In this document: positions 44,573-50,109 of the stretch, in pieces
Numbering within the stretch: position 1 is the stretch's first letter
Layout: each line of letters begins with the position of its first letter
Origin: Nonomuraea zeae
GTDB lineage: Bacteria > Actinomycetota > Actinomycetes > Streptosporangiales > Streptosporangiaceae
DNA: 50,109 bases
Reading direction: 5' to 3'
Assembly: GCF_005889725.1 (NCBI RefSeq)
Contig: NZ_VCKX01000059.1
Span: forward strand, 1-50,109
Notes under the pieces: generated by a model
The model's input: the letters and a program-made list of their open reading frames with translations, nothing else
Databases searched by the model: none
What the model was told of the DNA's origin: nothing
Made by a program: the position numbers and the translations under genes

Positions 44573-45313
44573 TCAGCCCGTGGGCTGGCTCTCGCGCTGC
44601 TCCCTGCGCGCCCTGATCCGGGTCCACGCCGCCTCGGCCGCCTGCTGCTCGGCCTCCTTCTTGCTGCGCCCGGTGCCGGAGCCGTAGGACTCGCCGCCGA
44701 CCCGCACCATGGCCGTGAACGACTTGGCGTGGTCGGGGCCGCTCTCCTCGACGTGGTATTCGGGCACGCCGAGCGCCTCGGAGGCGGTGAGCTCCTGCAA
44801 CGAGGTCTTCCAGTCCAGGCCCGCGCCCAGCGAGGCCGAGCGGACGATCAGCGGGTCGAACAGCAGGTGCACGACCCTGAACGCCTCGTCCAGCCCCTTG
44901 TCGACGTAGACCGCGCCGATGAGGGCCTCAAGGGTGTCGGCCAGGATCGAGGACTTGTCGCGCCCGCCCGTGCCCTCTTCGCCCCTGCCCAGCCGCAGGA
45001 AGCGGCCCAAACCGAGGTTGCGGGCCACGTCGGCCAGCGCGCGCATGTTGACCACCGCGGCACGCAGCTTCGCGAGCTGGCCTTCGGGCAGGTCGGGGTG
45101 GTTGCGGTAGAGGGTGTCGGTGACCACGAGGCCCAGCACCGAGTCGCCGAGGAACTCCAGGCGCTCGTTGGTGGGCAGGCCGCCGTTCTCGTACGCGTAG
45201 GAGCGGTGCGTCAGCGCCCGCTCCAGAATGTCGAGCCCGAGGCCTACCGCCAGGACCCGCTCCAGCTCGTCTCTGGCGACCTCCACGGCCACCGGCTTAG
45301 GACCTGCGCCCAC
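44573..45313 (-). CDS. rnc: Ribonuclease III
   Basis: A 246-aa double-strand-specific endoribonuclease that processes rRNA precursors and regulates mRNAs. The RNase III signature is NERLEFLGDSVLGLVV, the second catalytic site DTLEALIGAVYVDKG, and the C-terminal double-stranded-RNA-binding domain runs from DWKTSLQELTASEALG to KKEAEQQAAEAAWTRI. GTG 45313 is chosen because GGAGG lies six bases upstream; the frame is open further upstream but without a ribosome site. The gene lies downstream of rpmF with a 183-bp gap in which I see no convincing gene. Confidence 0.97.
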   Translation of the reverse strand: MGAGPKPVAVEVARDELERVLAVGLGLDILERALTHRSYAYENGGLPTNERLEFLGDSVLGLVVTDTLYRNHPDLPEGQLAKLRAAVVNMRALADVARNLGLGRFLRLGRGEEGTGGRDKSSILADTLEALIGAVYVDKGLDEAFRVVHLLFDPLIVRSASLGAGLDWKTSLQELTASEALGVPEYHVEESGPDHAKSFTAMVRVGGESYGSGTGRSKKEAEQQAAEAAWTRIRARREQRESQPTG

Positions 45314-45496
45314 GTGTTTCCTCCTCGGACATCTTCGCATGGCGCGCCGACTGCGGAAGATGCCCGAAAACGTGGTGGGCGTCGGGGTAACGCGTAGCCC
45401 CGGCGTCCACCACGGCCGCGGGCGAACCGCCGCCGTACGCATCTGAGACGGTAACGCCGACCGAGGCACAATGGCACCCGGCCGGCATTACGTCAA

Positions 45497-45676
45497 TCAG
45501 GCAGACGGCTCGATGACCTGACGGCGGTTGTAGGTGCCGCAGGTGGGGCACGCGATGTGCGGCTGCTTCGGCGAACGGCACTGCGGGCAGCTCACCAGGG
45601 CGACAGCAGTCGTCTTCCACTGGGAGCGACGGGCGCGGGTGTTGCTCCGCGACATCTTTCGCTTCGGGACGGCCAC
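45497..45676 (-). CDS. rpmF: Ribosomal protein bL32
   Basis: A 59-aa protein of the large ribosomal subunit, beginning MAVPKRKMSRSNTRARRSQW. The zinc ribbon is intact (CPQC and CPTC), so this is the zinc-binding form rather than the zinc-independent paralogue induced by zinc starvation. GTG 45676 follows the upstream stop after one base, and AGGAGAA lies inside the end of the DUF177 gene, so translation is coupled. The order DUF177-rpmF-rnc is conserved in bacteria. Confidence 0.97.
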   Translation of the reverse strand: MAVPKRKMSRSNTRARRSQWKTTAVALVSCPQCRSPKQPHIACPTCGTYNRRQVIEPSA

Positions 45677-45677
45677 G

Positions 45678-46247
45678 TCACTTCTCCTGATCGTTATCGT
45701 TCTCGGTAATCAGACCTTGCAACGACGCCCAGCGGGCGTCGATCTTCTCGTGCCGGTGATCCGGGCCGGCCTCGGCCAGCTTGATCCCGCACTCCGTGCA
45801 GAGCCCCTCGCAGTCCTCGCGGCACACGGGGCTCAACGGCAGTGCGAGCACCACCGCGTCGCGGAACGTCGGCTCGAGGTCGAGCAGCTCACCGTCGAGC
45901 AGTGAGTCCTCCTCCGAGGCGTCCTCGTCGGAGTAGAAGAACAGCTCCTGCAGATCGACTTCGATCTCCGAGGAGACCGGATCGAGGCACCGCCCGCACT
46001 CCCCGGCGAGCGGGGCGTGCGCCGTGCCCGAGACGAGCACGCCTTCCATCACTGCTTCGAACCGGAGATCCAGCTCGACTTCGGCGTCTTTGGGGACACC
46101 GATCATGTCGACGCCGAGATCCGCCGGTGCCGGGAGGGCCAGAGTCATCTGCCGCATCGTGCCTGGCCGCTTCCCCAAGTCATGAGTGGAGAGCACCCAA
46201 GGGGAGCGGGGGTCGAGGTGCTGAGTCATCCTGCTCTCGCTAGGCAT
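45678..46247 (-). CDS. DUF177 (YceD-like) protein
   Basis: A 189-aa protein of the DUF177 family, whose members are linked to large-subunit rRNA in bacteria and plants. Cysteines occur as GECGRCLDPV and CREDCEGLCTECG, as usual for the family, with an acidic segment between (FFYSDEDASEEDSLLDGELL). The start may be ATG 46247 or ATG 46229; the latter gives MTQHLDPRSPWVLSTHDLG, closer to the common N-terminus. It is directly upstream of rpmF, which it overlaps functionally by coupling. Confidence 0.93.
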   Translation of the reverse strand: MPSESRMTQHLDPRSPWVLSTHDLGKRPGTMRQMTLALPAPADLGVDMIGVPKDAEVELDLRFEAVMEGVLVSGTAHAPLAGECGRCLDPVSSEIEVDLQELFFYSDEDASEEDSLLDGELLDLEPTFRDAVVLALPLSPVCREDCEGLCTECGIKLAEAGPDHRHEKIDARWASLQGLITENDNDQEK

Positions 46248-46301
46248 GGCGAAAACAATCGCCGTCTTACAAGGCCGAAATGAAAGGATAGCAGGTCGTG
46301 C

Positions 46302-46778
46302 TCAGCCCCTGAGCCGCTCGATGAGCAGCTTGTGCACCAGATCGGGCACCAGACCGGACACGTCCCCACCATATCGGGCGATCTCTTTCACCCTGCTGGA
46401 GGAGAGGAACGAGTATTCGGGGTTCGTCGGCATGAACAGCGTCTCGACTCCCGACAGGCGGTAGTTGAGCTGGGCCATCTGCAGCTCGTAGTCGAAGTCG
46501 CTGACCACCCTGATGCCCTTGACGATGGCGGGGATGTCGTTCTGGCGGCAGAAGTCGACCAGCAGGCCGTGGAACTTCCGCACCTTGACGTTCGGATATT
46601 CCTTCGTCACGGTCTGCAGCATGTCGATGCGTTCGTCCACCGCGAACAAGCTGCTTTTCTCGACGTTGATGAGGACTGCGACGGTCACTTCGTCATACAG
46701 CCTGGCGGACCGGCCGATGATGTCGAGATGGCCATTGGTGATGGGGTCGAACGACCCCGGGCAGACTACGCGGCGCAA
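46302..46778 (-). CDS. coaD: Phosphopantetheine adenylyltransferase
   Basis: A 158-aa enzyme of coenzyme A synthesis that joins 4'-phosphopantetheine and ATP to give dephospho-CoA. The nucleotidyltransferase motif is CPGSFDPITNGHLDII and the second is YSFLSSSRVKEIARYGGDVS. The start is the TTG at 46778: GGAGG lies four bases upstream and the product MRRVVCPGSFDP has the usual length (about 160 aa). A longer frame upstream is not supported. It follows rsmD after 14 bases. Confidence 0.96.
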   Translation of the reverse strand: MRRVVCPGSFDPITNGHLDIIGRSARLYDEVTVAVLINVEKSSLFAVDERIDMLQTVTKEYPNVKVRKFHGLLVDFCRQNDIPAIVKGIRVVSDFDYELQMAQLNYRLSGVETLFMPTNPEYSFLSSSRVKEIARYGGDVSGLVPDLVHKLLIERLRG

Positions 46779-46792
46779 GACGCCTCCCAGGT

Positions 46793-47359
46793 CTACGGGT
46801 TCCCGGCGGCGCGACCGTACCAAACGGACGCTTCGCCATATCTACGGACCCTCTCCTCAACGTACCCTTCTGGCCACATCAACGCTTTTCCCCTGCTTTC
46901 CCGCTCGAACGCCACCAAAGCCTCATCAGTCAGCCAACCGTTATCTCGCAGCGACGCGAGGTTCCTGAGCACCTCGTCGTCGGACACGGCGTACGGCGGG
47001 TCGGCGAACACGATGTCGTACGGCTGATCAGGCGTCTTAGCGAGCACCCTGTCCACCTTGTCGGCCACCACGACGGCGCCGGGGAGGCCGAGCGAGCGCA
47101 CGTTCTCCTTGATCGTCCGGACGGCCTTGGGGTCGGACTCGACGAGCACGGCCTCGGCGGCGCCCCGCGACAGCGCCTCCAGGCCGACGGCCCCCGACCC
47201 GGCGTAGAGGTCCAGCACGCGGGCGTCACGGAGTCCGTACAGTGAATCGAGCGTCAAGAAGATGCCTTCTCGCGCCCTGTCGCTGGTCGGTCTCGTCCCG
47301 CGCCCCGGCGGCACCGCCAACCGCCGCCCACCTGCGCTCCCCGCGATGATCCGAGTCAT
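46793..47359 (-). CDS. rsmD: 16S rRNA (guanine966-N2)-methyltransferase RsmD
   Basis: A 188-aa SAM-dependent methyltransferase that modifies G966 (E. coli numbering) of 16S rRNA. The SAM-binding motif is VLDLYAGSGAVGLEALSRGA and the catalytic motif is FADPPYAVSDDEV. ATG 47359 gives the family N-terminus MTRIIAGSAGGRRL; an ATG at 47368 is an alternative. A TTGACC (minus strand, 47388-47393) lies at a plausible -35 distance, but the -10 is poor. The rsmD-coaD order is common in bacteria. Confidence 0.95.
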   Translation of the reverse strand: MTRIIAGSAGGRRLAVPPGRGTRPTSDRAREGIFLTLDSLYGLRDARVLDLYAGSGAVGLEALSRGAAEAVLVESDPKAVRTIKENVRSLGLPGAVVVADKVDRVLAKTPDQPYDIVFADPPYAVSDDEVLRNLASLRDNGWLTDEALVAFERESRGKALMWPEGYVEERVRRYGEASVWYGRAAGNP

Positions 47360-47557
47360 GTGACCCATTGTTCCGCATGTCCATGCAGGTCAAGAGTGGA
47401 CAAGTGTCTGCCTCGAGTGCGCAAGGGTGATTGGCATCGGCACCGTGGGCACGCATGATGAGTCTGCGGCCTTCGAGGTGACCCACATGAAGGCCGACCG
47501 GCGTGATCGTGAGCCCTTCCGCACGCCGGTTCCCTCGGCACCTGACCCGAGGGTGGG

Positions 47558-47612
47558 CCCAGCCGGGGACGGCATTCGGGGGGAGGCCGTCCCCGCGGCT
47601 GGGTTCTTTTTT
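47558..47612 (+). terminator. Strong plus-strand terminator without an upstream plus gene
   Basis: CCCAGCCGGGGACGGC (47558-47573) pairs with GCCGTCCCC-GC-GGCTGGG (ending 47603), 16 bp with a two-base bulge, followed by TTCTTTTTT. The T-run is on the plus strand only, so it acts in the plus direction. Confidence 0.8.
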
Positions 47613-47613
47613 C

Positions 47614-47639
47614 GCCCGTACGGTTCGTACGGGCTTTTT
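47614..47639 (+). terminator. Second tandem plus-strand terminator
   Basis: GCCCGTACG (47614-47622) and CGTACGGGC (47626-47634) form a 9-bp perfect stem with a three-base loop, followed by TTTTT. It backs up the terminator directly before it. Confidence 0.8.
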
Positions 47640-47769
47640 GACGTCTACGGCGCGTGCCGCCTCTTCCGTCCGTACGCCGCGCGTCCCGGTGTGCGGCTCG
47701 ACGCGCGCGTCTCCGTAGGTTCGGGGCGCGTCTCGATGTGCGGCGGTGTGCGGCGTCCGGCCTGTGACG

Positions 47770-47789
47770 CCCTCAGGCGGCGCTGAGGG
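47770..47789 (-). terminator. Hairpin after recG
   Basis: CCCTCAG (47770-47776) and CTGAGGG (47783-47789) form a 7-bp stem with a six-base loop, starting six bases after the recG stop on the minus strand. No U-tract follows, so termination is uncertain. Confidence 0.45.
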
Positions 47790-47794
47790 GCATG

Positions 47795-49972
47795 TCAGGT
47801 CTTCTCCAGGTATTCCGCCCGCTCATCCGCCAGAAGCCGGTCGATCTCCGCTCTGAGGCCCTCGTGGGACGTCAGCTCCGGATCGGCGGACAGCAGCGCC
47901 CCCGCCTCCTCCCGCGCGGTGGCGATCACGTCCTCGTCGCGCAGCAGCTGCAGCAGCTTCAGCGAGGAGCGCTTGCCCGACTGGGCCGCGCCCAGCACGT
48001 CGCCCTCCCGGCGCTGCTCCAGGTCCACCCTGGACAGCTCGAACCCGTCGAGCGTGGCGGCCACCGCGTCCAGTCGGCCGCGGGCCGGGGTGCCCTCGGG
48101 GAAGTCGGAGACCAGCAGGCACAGCCCCGGGAGGCCGCCCCGGCCCACCCGGCCGCGTAGCTGGTGGAGCTGGGAGACGCCGAACCGGTCGGCGTCCATG
48201 ATGATCATGACGGAGGAGTTGGGCACGTCCACGCCCACCTCGATGACCGTGGTGGCCACCAGGACGTCGAGCTCGCCCTTGGTGAACGACCGCATGATCG
48301 CGTCCTTCTCCTCGGGCGGCAGCTTGCCGTGCAGCGTACCGACGCGCAGGTCGTGGAACGGGCCTTCGGACAGGAGCTCGGCCACGTCGAGGACCGCCAG
48401 CGGCGGGCGGCGCTCCTCGTCCGCGGTCACGGACCCGAGGTCGCCCTCGTCGCCCTCCAGGTCGCCGATGCGGGGGCACACGATGTACGCCTGCCGGCCC
48501 AGGCCCACCTCCTCCCTGACGCGCTGCCAGGTGCGTTCGAGATAGTGGGGCTTCTCGGCCGCCGGCACGACGTGCGTGGTGATCGGCGCGCGCCCGGACG
48601 GGAGCTGGGACAGCGTCGAGACCTCCAGGTCGCCGAAGACCGTCATGGCGACCGTGCGCGGGATCGGGGTGGCCGTCATGACCAGGACGTGCGGCCGGGC
48701 CTCGCCCGCCTTCTCCCGCAGGGCGTCGCGTTGCTCGACCCCGAAGCGGTGCTGCTCGTCCACCACGACCAGCCCCAGGTCGGCGAACTGCACGTGCTCC
48801 TGCAACAGCGCGTGGGTGCCGACCACGATCCCCGCCGTGCCCGAGGCGGCGTCGAGCAGGGCCGAGCGGCGGGCGGCCGCGCCCATCGAGCCGGTCAGCA
48901 GCGTGACCGCCGTGCCGCCGAACATGCCTCCCTGCGCCAGATCCCCGAGCATGCCGGTGATCGAGCGGTGGTGCTGCTGGGCGAGCACCTCCGTGGGCGC
49001 CAGCAGCACCGCCTGGCCGCCCGCGTCGACCACCTGGAGCATCGCGCGCAGCGCCACCACGGTCTTGCCCGCGCCCACCTCGCCCTGCAGCAGCCGGTGC
49101 ATCGGGTGCTCGAGCGCGAGGTCGGCGGCGATCTCCTCGCCGACCTCCGCCTGCCCCTCGGTCAGCGAGAACGGCAGCCGCCCGTCGAAGTCGGCCAGCA
49201 TCCCGTCGCTCCGCCTGGGCCTGGACCTGGCGGGCCAGGCGGTGGCGGCCTGGCGGCGCTGCAGCAGCACCGCCTGCAGCACGAACGCCTCGTCGAACTT
49301 CAGCCGCTTGCGCGCCCGCCCCACCTCAGCGAAGTCCTTCGGCCGGTGGATCGCCTCCAGCGCGTCGGCCAGATCTTGCAGGCCGTGCCTGGCCCGCAGC
49401 TCGGCGGGCAGCGGGTCGTCCAGCGGGCCGAGCGTGTCGAGCACGACGCCGATCGCGCGCCTGATCGCCCACGGCGTCAGGTCCTTGCCCGCCGGATAGA
49501 TCGGCACCGGCGCGGCGGCGAACTCCTCGGCGCTGGCCTCGCTCTCCTCGAACAGCTCGAACTCCGGATGCGCGAGCTGCCAGCGGGGGCTGGTGCGCGA
49601 GCCGAAGAGCCCCACCTTCCCCGCGAACATCCCGCGCCGCCCGGCCTTGAGCCGCGACTCGGCCACGTGGGAGCCCTTGCCGAAGAACGACAGGTAGAGC
49701 TTGTTGCCGTTGCCGTCGACGACCTCGACCTCCAGCCAGGTGCCGCCCCGGTTGCGCATGGGCTTGCGCATGAGCCTGGTCACCTCGCCGACCACGGTCA
49801 CGTGCTCGTCCACCGCCAGGGCGTCGAGCGAGGTCAGCTCGCCGCGCTCGGCGTAGCGGCGCGGATAGTGGCGCAGCAGGTCGCCGACCGTCTCCAGGTC
49901 GAGCACGCTGTGCAGCAACTTGGCGGTCTTGGGGTCGAGGGCCTTCGTCAGAGGCTCGTCGAAACGGCTCAC
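47795..49972 (-). CDS. recG: ATP-dependent DNA helicase RecG
   Basis: A 725-aa branch-migrating helicase that remodels stalled replication forks. An N-terminal OB/wedge domain (EHVTVVGEVTRLMRKPMRNR) precedes the SF2 motor: Walker A GEVGAGKTVVALRAML, motif II VVDEQHRFGVEQRDAL, motif III VMTATPIPRTVAMTVFGDLE, motif V VIEVGVDVPNSSVMII, motif VI QLHQLRGRVGRGG. GTG 49972 is chosen as the start of MSRFDEPLTKAL; no strong ribosome site is seen and the frame is open further upstream. The 137 bases from 49973 to the end of the window show no gene. Confidence 0.96.
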   Translation of the reverse strand: MSRFDEPLTKALDPKTAKLLHSVLDLETVGDLLRHYPRRYAERGELTSLDALAVDEHVTVVGEVTRLMRKPMRNRGGTWLEVEVVDGNGNKLYLSFFGKGSHVAESRLKAGRRGMFAGKVGLFGSRTSPRWQLAHPEFELFEESEASAEEFAAAPVPIYPAGKDLTPWAIRRAIGVVLDTLGPLDDPLPAELRARHGLQDLADALEAIHRPKDFAEVGRARKRLKFDEAFVLQAVLLQRRQAATAWPARSRPRRSDGMLADFDGRLPFSLTEGQAEVGEEIAADLALEHPMHRLLQGEVGAGKTVVALRAMLQVVDAGGQAVLLAPTEVLAQQHHRSITGMLGDLAQGGMFGGTAVTLLTGSMGAAARRSALLDAASGTAGIVVGTHALLQEHVQFADLGLVVVDEQHRFGVEQRDALREKAGEARPHVLVMTATPIPRTVAMTVFGDLEVSTLSQLPSGRAPITTHVVPAAEKPHYLERTWQRVREEVGLGRQAYIVCPRIGDLEGDEGDLGSVTADEERRPPLAVLDVAELLSEGPFHDLRVGTLHGKLPPEEKDAIMRSFTKGELDVLVATTVIEVGVDVPNSSVMIIMDADRFGVSQLHQLRGRVGRGGLPGLCLLVSDFPEGTPARGRLDAVAATLDGFELSRVDLEQRREGDVLGAAQSGKRSSLKLLQLLRDEDVIATAREEAGALLSADPELTSHEGLRAEIDRLLADERAEYLEKT

Positions 49973-50109
49973 GGCAATAAGTTCTACCGCCTGCGGCCGA
50001 CAGGAACCCCGTCCGAGTGCTCCCCGCCGCGTCGGCGTGCCGGTCCGCGTCACGTCCGCGCAGATCGGGGACACGCCCCGCCGGACCGGCCGCACGCCCG
50101 CCCCGGCCA

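Larger units (their letters stand above)
47360..47794. other. 435-bp intergenic region between recG and rsmD
   Basis: No credible coding sequence is seen on either strand. The region contains an inverted TGTCCA/TGGACA pair (47379-47402), two tandem plus-strand terminators (47558-47612 and 47614-47639) and a hairpin just after recG. The stretch 47400-47557 could encode a short plus-strand RNA that ends at the terminators. Confidence 0.6.

Noticed and set aside
45297..45488. 63-codon minus-strand ORF in the rpmF-rnc gap
   Set aside because: No ribosome site, no recognisable domain, and it overlaps the well-supported rnc start.
47427..47786. 119-codon plus-strand ORF in the recG-rsmD gap
   Set aside because: It runs through two strong intrinsic terminators and has repetitive low-complexity composition, so it is unlikely to be translated as such.

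Overview
The window is high-GC DNA with GTG and TTG starts, overlapping operons, leaderless-looking promoters and dense regulators. Its core block (recG, rsmD, coaD, DUF177, rpmF, rnc, mutM, smc, ftsY, typA) is actinobacterial in gene content. I infer a filamentous actinomycete, perhaps near Nonomuraea/Streptosporangiaceae; the lineage is an inference from protein flavour and was not tested. No tRNA, rRNA, CRISPR array, insertion sequence or prophage was seen.

Left part (1-11 kb): the end of an ABC exporter; a merR gene followed on the same strand by a penicillin-binding protein whose KTG motif reads KTA; a divergent aldo/keto reductase sharing a two-operator MerR promoter region; a TetR regulator divergent from a GH1 beta-glucosidase; a secreted coiled-coil/VanY-like protein; a large secreted M14 metallocarboxypeptidase; and an aldehyde dehydrogenase closed by strong terminators.

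11-18 kb: the most unusual region. Two cassettes in tandem on the minus strand each consist of a truncated acyl-CoA-synthetase-like (ANL) protein, a spacer of exactly 52 nt, and an ~805-aa STAND-ATPase/LuxR regulator. Spacers and leaderless-type promoters are recognisably related between copies. An alpha/beta hydrolase follows the first regulator.

18-30 kb: TetR and typA; an unknown 842-aa membrane protein whose 3' end is followed by in-frame 33-bp repeats each ending in TGA; a DUF2461 protein; a lipoprotein polysaccharide deacetylase; an XRE-cupin regulator divergent from an EamA exporter; a MEDS/anti-sigma-type ATPase converging on a SigR-like ECF sigma factor that lacks an adjacent RsrA; and a Cds1-like cysteine desulfhydrase divergent from the sigma gene.

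30-35.5 kb: a ferric-siderophore ABC importer (binding protein, two permeases, ATPase) around an IdeR/DmdR1-type iron box, then a TPR protein whose reading frame extends upstream through a TGA into a 24-codon ORF with its own ATG.

35.5-50 kb: housekeeping genes, nearly all on the minus strand: smc-ftsY, a small coiled-coil protein, acylphosphatase, a LysR/MFS divergent pair, mutM, rnc, rpmF, DUF177, coaD, rsmD and recG. The 435-bp gap before recG holds two strong plus-strand terminators without an obvious plus-strand gene.
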